A stretch of DNA of 64,000 nt from Rhizobium sp. RCAM05350 (GCA_024426085.1 CP087975.1:1-64000); one strand, 5' to 3'; positions 49,701 through 61,417 are shown, counted from the first letter of the stretch. Program-made: numbers and translations. The notes: generated by a model not told the origin, from the letters alone.

Positions 49701-52700
49701 CGACATTGGCATAGCCGCTGCCGGTATCGCGTTGCCACTGATAGTGCAGCGAACCCAAGCCATCGCCGTCGGCCAGAGTGGAGACGGCAGTCAGCACCTG
49801 GTTCTCGGTCGCCGTGCCAGTGATTGACGCGCCGCCGGTATGCGGGTCATTGACCCCCGCGATCGCGGCTGTGCCGGCACTGGTCACTGCCTCGGCTGTG
49901 CCTTGCTGGTCGGTGTAGCTGGTGACCAGGCGGATTATGCCGCCGACATCAGCATCGCCGAGGGTATAGGTCGCCTGGTCGGTCCCAACATTGACAAAGC
50001 CGGAACCGGTGTTGCGCTGCCACTGATAGTGCAGCGTGCCGATGCCGTCGATGTCGGCCAGAGTGGAGGTGTTCGCCGTCAAAACCTGATTCTCAGTCGT
50101 CGTGCCCGGTGATCGACACGCCGCCCGTCGGCGCATCGTTGACGTTCGCGATGGCAGCGGAGGCGGCGCTGGTGGCGCTTTCAGCGAAGCCCTGATCGTC
50201 GGTGTAGTTGACGACCACGCGGACGACGCCGCCGACGTCGGCATCGCCAAGCGTGTAAGTCGACTGATCGGTACCGACATTGACGAAACCTGAGCCGGTG
50301 TCGCGCTGCCACTGGTAGTGCAACGTGCCGACGCCGTCGGCTTCGGCCAGGGTTGTTGTGTTGGCCGTCAGGACCTGGTTCTCGGTTGCCGTACCGCTGA
50401 CCGACACGCCGCCGGTGTGCGGGTCATTGACCCCGGCGATGGCGGCGGTGCCAGCGCTGGTGACGTTGTTGGCGAAGCCCTGGCCGTCGGTATAGCTGAC
50501 GACCACGCGAACAACGCCGCCGACATCGGCGTCGCCAAGCGTGTAGGTCGCCTGATCGGCGGCGCCGATGCTGACGAAGCCCGAGCCCGTATCGCGCTGC
50601 CAGTCGTAGTGCAGCGTGCCAAGGCCGTCGGTGTCCGCAAGGGTGGTGGTATTGGCCGTCAGGACCTGATCCTCGGTCGCCGTGCCGGTGATCGATGCGC
50701 CGCCGGTCGGGGCGTCGTTGAAGGCGGTGATCGAGCTCGTCGCAGCGCTGGTTGCCGATTCCACCGTACCGCCGGCATCGGTGTAGTAGATGACCACACG
50801 AACCACGCCGCCAATGTCACCATCGCCGAGCGTATAGGTCGACTGGTCGGCGCCAACATTGACGAAGCCCGAGCCGACGTCGTGCTGCCACTGATAGTGC
50901 AGCGTGCCGATGCCGTCCGGATCGGCCATAGTCGAGACCGCAGTCAGCACCTGATCCTCGGTCGCCGTGCCGCTGACGCTGGCGCCGCCGGTGTGAATAT
51001 CGTTGGTCGGCGTGACCGTGATGCCCAGCGTCATGGCCGTGCCGTACTCGGTCGAGCCGCCGGTGGTGGACAGGTTCGCCGTCGCGCCGGTGGTCACCGC
51101 GCCTGAAGAGTCTTCGATGATATGGACGATCAGACTGGGCGGGGAGCCGGAATAGTCGGCGGCCGCCACGAAGCGCACCAAGGTGCTGCTGTCGAGCACG
51201 AAGGCGCTGGCGGTCGAGACGGCCGGCAGGTCATGCCACGATCCGCCCGAGAAGTACTGGTAGACACCTTGACCGGCGGTCGCGGTATTGGAGGTCACCG
51301 CCACGCCGGTAAAGGTGTCGGCAGACGAACCACCGGAAACCTGGTCCTTGGCATCCGAGAAATGGCTGCTAAACAGCGACGAGACCGTTTGGCCGACCCC
51401 GGGCGCAGAATCTTCGCCGATCGTCGTCAGGCTGACGACCGAGCCACCCGTGACGGTCGGCGCGTCGTTGACGGCCGTGACCGCGTGATCGAGCACCACT
51501 GTGCCGACGCTGTAGGGCGTCGAACCGCCGCTGGTGGTGGTGTTGACGACCGCGCCGTTGGTCAGGGCGCCGCCGGGAAGCATCGACCAGCTTCATGGTC
51601 AGGCTCGGGGGCCGGGCCGTTGTAGTCCGTGGCCGGCAGGAAGCGGATCGGCGCAGTGGCGGCGATCGTCACCGCCGCCGCCGTCGAGGCCGCGCCGACG
51701 TTCACCCAGCTCGAGCCGTTATAGTACTGCCACTGGCCCGTGCTGCCGCTGGAACCGTTGGCTACCACGGCCACACCGGCGAAGGCGTTGGCCGAGCTGC
51801 CGCCCGTCACCTGGTCGTTGGCGTCGGTGAACTGGCCGCTGAACAGGGACGAGACCGTGTTGGTCAGGGCCGCGTTGGCCACGTCCTCGTTGGTCGCGGC
51901 CAGGGTTTCGGGTGCCGTCGCCGGCCACGAGGGGGGCATCGTTCACCCCGTTGATGGTGATGGTGTAGAAGTCGGTGTCAGACAGCGCGCCGCCCGAACC
52001 GGTGCCGCCGCCGTCGTTGGTGACCACCGTCAGGGTGTCGGTGCCGTTGATGTTGGTGCTGCCCAGGTAGAGCAGGCCGTTGGTGGCCGCCAGGGTGGCG
52101 TTGATCTCGTTCAGCGTGCCGGCGATGGTTACCGTGGCGGTGCCGTTGCCGGTGATCTCGCCCGAGGTCAGGCCGTTGGTGACGTTGGTCAGCAGGGTCA
52201 AAATGCCCTTGGCCACCAACAGGGTGACCGACACCGTCTGCAGGGCGGGATTGGCGTCGGCGTCGCTGAGCTGCAGGCCGGTGACGGCGATGTTGCTGTC
52301 TTCGTTGCCGGTGGCGCTGGAGACCGTGCCGTTGACCGGTGCGTCGTTGACGGCCGCGATGGTGATGGTTGTCGTGCCGCTGTTCTGCGCGCCGCCGGGT
52401 ACGTCAGGTGTGCCGTCGCTGACGGTCCAGGTAATGGTTCGATTGGTATTTAGCCCATAGTTGGTGGGATTGTCGCCCGTCGACCAGAAACGGATCGCCG
52501 CTAGAACCGCCTGATAGTTGGCAATCGTATCGTAGCCGGTGAGCGACAGGCTGGAGGTCGAAGCGCTCCAGCTGAGCGTGATGTTGGTGCCCGAAATCAG
52601 TCCGCTGATCTGCAGCGAAGCGCCGTATGCCAGATGGTCGTCGGCTGAGCTGGTCTCGTTCGACGAGAACTTGCCGCCGGTTATCTGCACCGTCGCACCG

Positions 52701-54967
52701 GCCAGATGGTCGCTCTCGACGTCTGTGATCACAGGCGCACCGGTCAGGAGCACCGTCGCGGCACCGGCCTGTTCGGCCATCTGGGTGGAGGTGCCGTTCA
52801 GGCTGCCCAAGGTCGGCAGCACGTTGAACTGCATGCCGCCGATGTTGGAGGTGTCACCGAAGCCAGGCGAGATGGTGTTGATCAAGGTCGCGGTCGTGCC
52901 GGCGGCGTCGAGCTGGAACACCCAGATGACGTCGTCGTCGGCGACCCCGCCGTCATTCACGTTCTCTGTCTCGATGTAGAGGATGTTGTTGACCTCATCG
53001 AGCGTCATGTCGCCGGGATAGAAATCGGCGGCGTTGACGCCCACGACGGTCACCTTGACGGCATTGCTCGAACCATTGGTGGTCGAGGCGTTGGCCACCA
53101 TCCAGATGGCGTTCTCGGCAGCGGGGTCGGCCGGTTCCTCTGCATGAGTGATGAAGTAGGCGCGGTTGGAGTCGACGTCGATTTCAACGTCGGTGATGAT
53201 GCCGTTCAGCGTGGTGAAGTCGGTGCCGTCGCTGTCCAGCGGGAACTGTGCCTGCGGGACCAGCTTCACCGCAGGGGCGGTGATGTTGTTGAGGTCCAGG
53301 CGGTAAACCTCGTTGGTCTCGACGCCGTCGCCCAGCGAGACGTTGGTAAAATAAACGAAGCCGCGCGTGAAATCGAAGTCGAAGTCGCGCGGAATGAACA
53401 AGCCCAGGCCGCCGGCCGCGCTGGACGTGATGCCTGCCGTTACCTGGGTGACCAGGAACTGCTCGTTGCTGAGTGCGCCCGTCGTCGGATTATAGTCGTA
53501 GACCTTGATGCCCTGGGTGCTGTCGCCGAAGCCCGCGCCGACATCGATATAGCTGACATAGAGCTTCTCGTTGATGGGATCGATGTGCATCGCATAGACG
53601 AGATCGTCAGCAGCATTGTAGGTCTCGACGACCGTCGGTGGCGTGGCGCTGCCGATATGTCCCATCAGGATGCGGCTGTTCGACCCGTCGCCGCCGCCCG
53701 ACAATACGAAAAACAGACCCGCGGCGGTGTCGAGCACCACGTCTTCGGGGAAGCTGGTGCCCAGGTCCAGGCTCGGGGTGTTGTCGAACACCGTGGTGTG
53801 ATTGAGCCCGTCGCTGTTGACATAAACCAGGCGCGCATCGGGCAGGTTGCCCTGGGTCAGGTACCAGAGCTGTCCGGTGGGGTGGGAGCCGAGGACGCTG
53901 ACGCCGTCATCGGTGGAACCGCCGGCGACGGTGTAGGTGGTCCCGCCCACAGTGGCGGTGGTGGTTACGGTCGTGCCGGCAAGCTCCAGGGTACCGGCAT
54001 CGTCCTTGTTGTCGACAAAGGTCAGCGTGCCGCCGGCGTTGACCTTGAACACGCTGAGACCGTTCTCGGTACCGCCGACCGTCAGATAGGTGGTCAAGCC
54101 CTGGACGGAGACGGAAAGACCGGTGGCGCCGGCCAGACGCAGGCCTGCGGTGTCGGAAATGTTGTCTACACTGGTCAGGATACCCGACGAGTTGACCGAA
54201 AAGGCGCTTACGCCGCTATCGGCTGTGCCCGTGACGAACACATAGGTGACACCGCCGACCAAAGCCGTTGCGACGTCGGAGGCACCGTCAAGTTTAAGAG
54301 TGGCGTCGTCGGTGACTGAACTCGTGTGGGTCAGGCTGCCATTGGCTGCGACCAGGAAGACGCTGAGGCCATCATCGATTCCGCCTGTCGCGAAAAGGTA
54401 GGTATTGCCACCAATCACCGCGGTGGTAAGTCCCTTGACGCCGTCCAATTCAGATGTGCCTGTGTCCGCGAGGTTGACGACCGATGTCAATTGTCCGTCG
54501 CCCGCCACGCGAAAGACGCTGATGCCGTCATCGTTGGTGCCGGCTGCGAACACATAGGCATTTCCGCCCACCGTCGCCGAAGTCACGCGCGACGCGCCAC
54601 CGAGGCTCAAGGTGCCGTCGTCAGCGATATTGTCGACGCTGGATAGCGCGCCGCCGGTACCGACCCGAAAGACGCTGAGGCCATTGTCACCCGCGCCAGC
54701 GGCGATCAGGTAGGTATTGCCGTTGGAGGTGATCGTGGACAACCCACTGACACCGGCCAGATTGAGCGCACCGCTGTCGGTGAGATTGGAGACATTGGTC
54801 AGCGAGCCATTAAGGCCCAGCGCAAAAACGCTGATCCCGTTATCGACCGCGCCGGCGGTGAAGACATAGGTCGTGCCGCCGACATCCGTCGAGGTGATGA
54901 ACGATACGCCGTCCAGCTCCGCCGAGCCGCTGTCGGTTTCGTTATCGGGATTGGTGAAATTGAACAT
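46711..54967 (-). CDS. Giant RTX-type repeat adhesin, type I secreted (frameshifted)
   Basis: About 2,750 codons. Order from the N-terminus: no signal peptide (MFNFTNPDNETDSGSAELDG); seven repeats of about 52 residues (..GGxxYVFAAGxxDDGISVFRV..) suggesting a beta-propeller; a second propeller-like region (WYLTQGNLPDARLVYVNSDG); cadherin/Ig-like modules ending AVNDAP; two copies of a SSLFSxxFxDAxDQVxGGSS module; seven modules with LHYQWQRDTGSGFVNVGTDQ; four nearly identical 120-residue modules (FGFSDTDGNTLSRVKITALP); a cadherin-like domain; RTX nonapeptides (GNDTLTGTSSDDILDGKGGN); and a serralysin-type C-terminus. Frameshifts near 51930, 51590 and 50105. Probably a surface or biofilm adhesin. 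No type I secretion genes lie nearby. Confidence 0.88.
47549..48982 (-). repeat. Four near-identical tandem DNA repeats of about 360 bp
   Basis: Units at 47549-47908, 47909-48262, 48263-48622 and 48623-48982 differ at only a few positions. The second lacks 6 bp (NGYAHF instead of NGTGYAHF). They encode the 120-residue adhesin modules. Such identity implies recent duplication or ongoing homogenisation, and makes the copy number hard to assemble reliably. Confidence 0.85.
48983..51000 (-). repeat. Seven diverged repeats of about 285-290 bp
   Basis: Seven modules, each with GTLHYQWQR-type and DQATYTLGDADVGG-type segments, lie in tandem within the adhesin. They are less alike than the 360-bp units, so this array is older. 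Each ends with a NDAP or NDPHT linker of the cadherin-like type. Confidence 0.75.
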
Positions 54968-55260
54968 GCGTCACCTCCAGCCTAATCAGCGGTCGTCGCG
55001 TTTAAACGGACTGAGGCCGCATCGTTGTTTTTGCTGCGTTGCTTGCGATCACCCCGTCAAAATGGGCGCATTGGCTTTAAAAATTTTGTCAGGTCGGAAT
55101 TACTAAGCGGAACCGTTCCCGAGCTAGCCGCAATGCGCAGATGGCGCATTCTCCGATTTGCCGGCCTACTGCTTGTATCGTTGTTCAATATGAAGGTGAC
55201 GTGGTCAGAATGGCTGCAAACACTGAATACGGATGCGGCAACCAGCAGAAACGAGCGCCA

Positions 55261-56026
55261 TTACATCCGCCACTTCAGGCCGATGCGGATGACATCGGCG
55301 TCGATATCGTTCTCCGAAGGGCGGAAGGCCCCCGCCGGCTCGATGGCGGCGCCCGTGGCAGTCACGGTGCCGAAATCATAGTGGAGGTATTCAAGGCCAA
55401 TCGACCAGTTCGACTTGAAGCGCCACTCGACGCCACCGCCCGCTACCCAGCCGGTTTCTGTACCGCCTCCGGAAACGTCCATCAGCCCCTGCGTCGGAAA
55501 GGTCACGCGATCATAGGCACGTACGCCAATATTGGCCAGCGCAACACCGCCCGTCAGGTAGAAAAGGACATCGGATGCGGCAATACCAGCGCGCAGACGC
55601 GCGCTCGCAGCCCAGCCCATGTCGAAGCTCGTATGGGTGTCGTTCTCTATCGCCGAGGTGCCGTTCGCCCCGCGGTTCATCAGCGAGAAATCGATGACGC
55701 CGCCGAGCACAAAGGCATTATCGCCAAGGTCGAACTGACGATCACACCCCGCCTCGACACCGCCCGTCAGGCCACTGTCATCCATGCCGATTGTTTCGGA
55801 GGCTGGGTCGTTCCACGCACTGCCCGATCCAGCGAAGGGGCCGTCACGGAACGGCGTATCGGTGGCGTCCGCGTTTGCGCGAGCATAACCAGGTATTGGC
55901 GCCGACATAGCAGCCCGACCAACTGGATGCCGCTTCCGTCGGAGGAAACATGTCCCCGGAGATAGCTGATTGAAGACCGAGCATCAAGGCCGCGCCCATG
56001 GCGGCGCAAAATATGTAGCGCTTCAA
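55261..56026 (-). CDS. Outer-membrane beta-barrel protein, Omp25/31-like (frameshifted)
   Basis: A signal peptide MKRYIFCAAMGAALMLGLQS is followed by ASSWSGCYVGAN, the usual opening of rhizobial Omp25/31-type porin-like proteins. After a shift near 55890 the barrel continues: GVEAGCDRQFDLGDNAFVLG, GWAASARLRAGIAASDVLFY, GWVAGGGVEWRFKSNWSIGL and EYLHYDFGTV, ending IRIGLKWRM with the terminal aromatic-x pattern. About 255 residues. It lies upstream of the adhesin on the same strand, 293 bp away. Whether the two work together is unknown. Confidence 0.85.
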
Positions 56027-56320
56027 AATATGCCCCCCAGTAATCGAACGCCCAGCGCTGCAATTATAAGTCGCACCTTATAATTGAGCTATAGGGGTCT
56101 TTCCTGTTATTCGCCAGTCGATTTGTTTGCGATGGTTGTACTAGGCAATACAATGCCACAGGCTGAGGTAGAAATACCACATGCAGTGATGTCCAAGGAG
56201 TGGGGTAGCGGTGGCCATCAGTGTTTTCCGGTAGGGTCAGGTTGTCAAAGAGGCGGTGTCACGTTGTTTCATCCATGATCAAGCAAGGTGTGTGCCTGAG
56301 ACATCAGGCACTCGCGCCGG
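56027..56320. other. No supported gene
   Basis: This gap between the outer-membrane protein and the IS6 remnant has only short frames. It should hold the promoter of the outer-membrane gene, but no box stands out. Confidence 0.4.
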
Positions 56321-56933
56321 TCACGGCTTTCCACTGGGCCATGGCGCGATCCGATGGATGTGGATAGCCAGGGCTGAGCGTTTTTGATGCGGTGCGACGA
56401 AGAGATTTCGGACTGCCGAAAAGATCGATACGAAGCATTGCAAGCCGCCGACCGATCGAAACCTCTGCATCATCCGTTCTCGTTTTCGCAGGGGCACGTG
56501 AGAATTCTCCGCCCGGGTGTTGAGCCCCTTATGAGATCGATGTTCGACACCTGGCATGACTTCCCGCTTCGCCGCGGCGTATGAGCGCAGCTTGTCGGTG
56601 ATCATGCGCCTCGGCATCAGGCCTTGCTTCGTCAGCAGTCTGACCAGCAATCGCTTGGCAGCCTTGGTATCGCGGCGGGTCTGGACGACCTCGTCCAGAC
56701 GCCAGATGTCCCTTCGCGATGGCTTCTTTCTGCGTACCTGCCTTGCGTAAGCCGGGCCGAATTTGCAGGTCCCATCACCGGATCGTTTCATAAGATACAA
56801 CAATGCCGCGCTCCAACAGCATTTCCTCGACCAGCCGCAGGCTCAAAGGGAACCGAAAATACAGCCAGACAGCATGGGCGATGATCTGCGGCGGAAAGCG
56901 GTGGTTCTTGTAGCCGATGGTGGGCTTGCTCAT
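56321..56933 (-). pseudogene. IS6-family transposase remnant (copy 2)
   Basis: It starts MSKPTIGYKNHRFPPQIIAH and AVWLYFRFPLSLRLVEEMLL. At SYETIR the next codon is TGA (CGA to TGA change), and a frameshift follows. The second half, RRKKPSRRDIWRLDEVVQTR and RDTKAAKRLLVRLLTKQGLM, continues to NTRAENSHVPLRKRERMMQR. Between DEVV and QTRR about 25 codons present in copy 1 (GSKHWLFRAVDQDGYVLDE) are missing, removing part of the catalytic core. The loss could come from recombination between the two similar GAYGAGRTYGT sequences. Confidence 0.8.
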
Positions 56934-57044
56934 CTCAACCCCATTATCCACGAACCGTTAAGCCGCAGACAACGTGACATCGCCGCCATAGTCTATCGAG
57001 GCCCACATTTTCCGCCGGGGGCCATAAGGTAGTGCTTTTGCCGG

Positions 57045-58851
57045 TTACGCCGCCAAGCTTTCCACATACGCCCGCCAGCCGCGGTAGTGCGAGATATCCT
57101 TTGCGCCTTCAAGGCCGGCCGGCTCGGCCAGAAAGCCTTTTGCCGAGGTTCCGTCCGACAGCTCGATCGTGCCAATCCCGAGCGGCGAGGGGATGGCGGC
57201 GACGAACAGGCCGAAGGCTTCCGGCGTCAGTTGCCAGACTTCTACATCGATCATCGCACCGTCTTTGCCACCCGAGCGGATCAAGCCGGGCTTGGGCAAC
57301 GTCTGGCCGGCGAGCGCATAGAGCCGATAGTGGGCAGCGGTCTGTGCTAGGCGCGAAAATCTGGCGTTGAGGTCGCGCAATTGATCGTTGAGCGGCATGC
57401 CGGAAAGATGAGCGCCCACGACGACAAGGTCGATCAGACCGGTCGGGCCTGTTGGCGGTTCGGCCTTTCCGGCAGGCAAGAGCCAACCCGTCGCACCGAG
57501 CGTCAGGCCGCTGGCGGCATGGATGTCGTGGGCGAGACACGCGGTGAGTCCATCCTTGCCGGACGGGGCGAGCAGGGTCGCGCTGGCAGCCAGGCCGTCT
57601 GACCGCTTGCCTGTTGGAACGGCGATGCCGCACATGTCGAGCAGGTTGACGAAATTGGTATAGGTTCCGAGGCGTGAATTTTCGCGGATCGGTTCGGCAG
57701 CGAGTTCAGCCGTTGTGTAGTGGCGCAGGGCGGTCGGCACGCAGAAGAGATCGACCGAGGCGATCAGCGGCGCCACTTTCTGCTTTAGGGCTTGCAGGGC
57801 GTAGAGCCCGTTGAAGGCGTCAGCCGCCGTGAGCGATTTGGCGCCGCCGTAAATCTTGCGTGTGATGGGATGGAAAGACGCTTCCTTGGCGTCGAAGAAG
57901 TCTTTGACCGCTGCATAGCGCTCGGCCACCCAGGCCCCTTCATAAAGCAGGTTGGCGGTGGCATAGAAATCCGAGAACGGTACTTCGATGATGCGATGTC
58001 CGAGGCCTGCAAGCAGGGCAAGCGTTGTCTCGTAGGCCGCTTCCATCGCTTCATCGCCGAAGAATAGCCGGTCTTCTTTCCTGGGCACGCCGATCGCGAG
58101 CACTGGCGGTAGTGGACCATAGCCCGTGGCGGGTATCGATTTTGAATAGGCATCCGTGGGGTCATGCTTCGCAGCGACCGAAAAAACGGTCCAGGCATCG
58201 TCTGCGGTCAGTGCGAAGATCGACACGCAATCGAGCGTTTGGCAGGCGGGAATGACGCCGGTGGTAGAAAGGGCTCCGAGACTTGGCTTGAGGCCGACGA
58301 TATTGTTAAGGCCGGCAGGGACGCGGCCTGAGCCGGCCGTATCCGTCCCCAGCGCAGAAACTGACGATGCCGTGGGCGGTCGCAACGGCGGAACCGGAAC
58401 TGGAGCCGCCGGGCACGAGGGTGGGATCGATGGCGTTGCGCGGGATCGGGTAGGGCGAACGTGCGCCGACGAGGCCGGTGGCGAACTGGTCGAGATTGGT
58501 CTTGCCGATGACGATGGCGCCGGATTCCTTCAGCAGACGGACGACGGTCGCGTCCTTTTCCGGCAGGTAGGCATAGTCGGGGCAGGCGGCCGTGGTCGGC
58601 ATGCCGGCGACGTCGATGTTGTCCTTGACCGCAAAGGGAATGCCCCACAGCGGCTTGGCCACGGGATCGAACCCACCGAGCGTGGTGGCTTCATCCAGCA
58701 GGGTCTGCTTGCCGGCCAGATGCAGGAAGATACCGGGATCAGCGACCGCCGCGATACGGGAAAACACGGTTTCGATCATCGCTGAGACCGGCCATCCGGC
58801 GGCATAGGCCGCATGTAGGGAGCCGATATCGAATGCACGTTCGTTGGTCAT
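57045..58851 (-). CDS. atzF: Allophanate hydrolase (frameshifted)
   Basis: Allophanate hydrolase converts allophanate to ammonia and CO2, the last step of biuret, cyanurate and urea-carboxylase routes. The amidase-signature domain has the catalytic Lys (GIPFAVKDNIDVAGMPTTAA) and the Ser-Ser pair (DPTLVPGGSSSGSAVATAHG). A shift near 58355 precedes GTDTAGSGRVPAGLNNIVGL. The C-terminal domain typical of AtzF/DUR1,2 is present (VVVGAHLSGMPLNDQLRDLN, GTSAKGFLAEPAGLEGAKDI, SHYRGWRAYVESL). About 602 residues, the normal size. It overlaps the cupin gene by 4 bp. Confidence 0.9.
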
Positions 58852-59201
58852 GCCAGTTCCTCTTGCAGTATCTTCACAGGCCGGTCCCACTGGATCAGCA
58901 CCACACAGCCGGTGTCGCTCCAGACGGAATGCTCGGTGCCTTCCTTGTTGACAACCAGGCTGCCCGGGCCGTAGTCGCCGGCCTCGTCCGATTGCGTGCC
59001 TTCCAGCACGACGATGGTTTCAAGGCCCATGTGCCGGTGGCGGGGGACAGAAGCGCCGGCCTCGTATTTCAGAAGAGCCACGCCCGGCTGGTCGTTTTCG
59101 AAGGGCTGGATCCAGTGGATCGTGACTTCGTGGCGGAAGGGCTCGAACGACAATGTCCTCCAGCCGCCGGATGCCAGGCTTTCGCGGGTAGTTTCAGGCA
59201 T
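58848..59201 (-). CDS. Cupin-domain protein
   Basis: An intact protein of 117 residues (MPETTRESLASGGWRTLSFE). It has a single cupin barrel with metal-ligand motif ASVPRHRHMGLETIVVLEGT and a second half GSLVVNKEGTEHSVWSDTGC. It resembles ChrR-like cupins. It lies between a hydrolase (8-bp overlap) and allophanate hydrolase (4-bp overlap), so it is expressed with the nitrogen-scavenging enzymes. Its role may be sensing or chemistry on an intermediate; this is not known. Confidence 0.85.
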   Translation of the reverse strand: MPETTRESLASGGWRTLSFEPFRHEVTIHWIQPFENDQPGVALLKYEAGASVPRHRHMGLETIVVLEGTQSDEAGDYGPGSLVVNKEGTEHSVWSDTGCVVLIQWDRPVKILQEELA

Positions 59202-59862
59202 GGGCGATCCCTTCCACTATGGCATCGACGGACGCGACCCAGCCGACGATGGCGCCCTGCGCAGTTATCATCGCAATGGCCGCTTTCTTGAATTCGGGAA
59301 AATAGCTCTCCGTCGCCTCTTCGGCGAGCAGGCATTCGTAGCCGCGATCGTTGGCCTCGCGCATCGTTGTCTGAACGCAAACCTCGGTCGTCACACCGGC
59401 AAAGACAAGTTGCTCGATGCCCCTGGATTTGAGGATGTCGCCGAGTGGCGTCGCATAGAAGGCCCCTTTTCCGGGTTTTTCGATCACCACTTCACCGTCG
59501 ACTGGTGCCAGTTCGTCCAGGATCGCGGTGCCGGGCTCCCCAACGATCAGCACCCGGCCCATCGGGCCTTCATCGCCGATCTTGAGCGCCGGGTTGCCGC
59601 GGTTGCGCTTGGCAGGTGGCAGATCGGAAAGGTCGGGTCTGTGGCATTCCATCGTGTGGATGACCGGCAAGCCTGCCGTCCTGAAGCCTTCGATCAGGCG
59701 TTTGACGTCGGGCACGATCCGGGTGATCCGGCTGACATCGTTGCCCAGACTGGCGCCGAAGCCGCCGGGCTCGGCAAAATCGCGCTGCATGTCGATGACG
59801 ACAAGCGCGAGCTTGTCCCGTTTTAGCGGAAAAGCAAAGGGTTCGGCCTTGATCTCCGCCAT
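59194..59862 (-). CDS. Isochorismatase-fold cysteine hydrolase (possible triuret or biuret hydrolase)
   Basis: An intact protein of 222 residues. The catalytic triad of the family can be placed: Asp in LALVVIDMQRDFAEPGG, Lys in VVIEKPGKGAFYAT, and Cys in GVTTEVCVQTTMREANDRGY. It is a relative of BiuH encoded 1.5 kb away but clearly a separate enzyme. In rhizobia, BiuH-like paralogues include triuret hydrolase, so a triuret-to-biuret step is a reasonable guess; ureidoacrylate-type substrates are alternatives. ATG 59862 overlaps the ATPase stop (TGATG). The neighbouring TTG one codon earlier is less likely. Confidence 0.82.
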   Translation of the reverse strand: MAEIKAEPFAFPLKRDKLALVVIDMQRDFAEPGGFGASLGNDVSRITRIVPDVKRLIEGFRTAGLPVIHTMECHRPDLSDLPPAKRNRGNPALKIGDEGPMGRVLIVGEPGTAILDELAPVDGEVVIEKPGKGAFYATPLGDILKSRGIEQLVFAGVTTEVCVQTTMREANDRGYECLLAEEATESYFPEFKKAAIAMITAQGAIVGWVASVDAIVEGIAHA

Positions 59863-61417
59863 CAATGATGCCCCGCCATATGGGCGCCGATCACGGAAAT
59901 ATCGGCCGACAGCGCCGGCGTTTCATAGACCAGCTTGCCGTCAGACATGACCATGATCCGGTCCGACATTTCCAAGAGTTCATCGAGATCCTCGGACAGG
60001 AGCAGCACTGCGGTACCGGAATTGCAGGGCCTTCATGATCCGGGCACGAATTTCGGCGACAGCGGAGAAATCGAGGCCGAAACAGGGGTTGGAAACAATC
60101 AGCAGATCGACGTCACCGGTCAGTTCGCGGGCGAGTACCGCACGCTGGACGTTGCCGCCGGAGAGCGAGGAGATCGGCGAGGAGTGCGATGCCGTCTTGA
60201 CCTTGAAGTCCGAGATCAGCGATGCCGCCCGCCTGCGCATGGATTTCATGTCGAGCCAAAGCGCATCGCCCCCCTGTTTCTTCACGTCGAATGTGCGAAA
60301 GGCAAGGTTCTCCGTCACGGTCATTTTTGGTGCGCAAGCGTTATTCAGCGGTTCCTCCGGGATGAAGCGGACGTTGTTGATGCGGGTTTCCTGCCTGGTG
60401 GCGCCGTAGAGCGCACCCTTGACGGTGATGCTGCCGGCATCTGGCGGCCGCTGGCCGGCCAGCACTTCGGCGAGCTCCTTCTGGCCGTTTCCGGAAATGC
60501 CGGCGATGCCGACGATCTCGCCGGCATGCACCGTCAGGTTGCCGATATCGATCATCTTCAGGCCGGTGCGATCCGGCGCCTTGATATCGCTGACGACGAG
60601 GATCGGCCTGGCATCTGATGGTACCGGCAGACGGGTGTCGAGTTCGGCGAGCTTGACATCGCCGATCATCATCGCCGCCATGTCCCTGGTGGTGAGGTCC
60701 TTGACCAGCCCGCTGCCGGCCACCTTGCCGCGCCTGAGAACGGTGACGGCGTCGGTGAACTTCGTCACTTCGTGGAACTTGTGGCTGATCATCAGCACAG
60801 TCAGTTCGCCGCGCTCGGTCATGCCGCGTACGAGACCGAGCATCTCGTCGGCTTCAGCCGGTGTCAGCACCGATGTCGGCTCGTCGAGAATGAGAAAGCT
60901 GCGGCCGAGATAGAGCTGCTTGACGATTTCTGAGCTTCTGCTTTTCGCCGGCTGCAAGTTCGCTCACCGGACGGTCGAGCGGAATCTTGAACGGCATGCG
61001 CTCCATGAAAGCGGCAAGGTCCTTGCGTTCCCTCGCCCAGTTGATCACAGCTGGCACATGCGTCCGGTTGATGACGAGGTTTTCAGCACCCGTCAGCGAC
61101 GGGACCAGCGTGAACTGCTGGTAGACCATGCCGAGCCCATAGGTCGCGGCGTCCCTGGGGGACTGCACGGAGACTTCGCGGTCATCCACCGAAAGCGAGC
61201 CGGAGGTCTGGTGGTAGAAGCCCATGATGCATTTGACAAGCGTCGATTTGCCGGCGCCGTTTTCGCCGAGTAACGCATGGAAGGTGCCGGCTGGAATATC
61301 GATCGAGACATTGTCGAGCGCTGTGAAGCTGCCGAAGCGCATCGTCATGCCGATCGTCTGGATACCGACGGCCCTGCCGGCCTGTGGAAGCGGCGTGTCG
61401 CGGATATGGGCGATCAT
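59862..61417 (-). CDS. BMP-family ABC transporter ATPase, double domain (frameshifted)
   Basis: Two ATPase domains in about 518 residues, as in nucleoside and purine importers of the BMP (NupA/YufO-like) family. Domain 1: HALLGENGAGKSTLVKCIMG, GLGMVYQQFTLVPSLTGAEN, and after a shift near 60935 FLILDEPTSVLTPAEADEML. Domain 2: IVGIAGISGNGQKELAEVLA, NNVRFIPEEPLNNACAP and SSLSGGNVQRAVLARELTGD. A second shift near 60020 precedes the end LLLSEDLDELLEMSDRIMVM. Domain 2 has GISGNGQKEL in place of a strict Walker A, usual for this family. It is coupled to the hydrolase genes on both sides. Confidence 0.87.

Noticed and set aside
52706..54319. A 537-codon plus-strand frame opposite the adhesin N-terminus
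   Set aside because: Low-complexity G/D/V/A-rich shadow of the adhesin coding strand. The real frame is on the minus strand with clear domain repeats.
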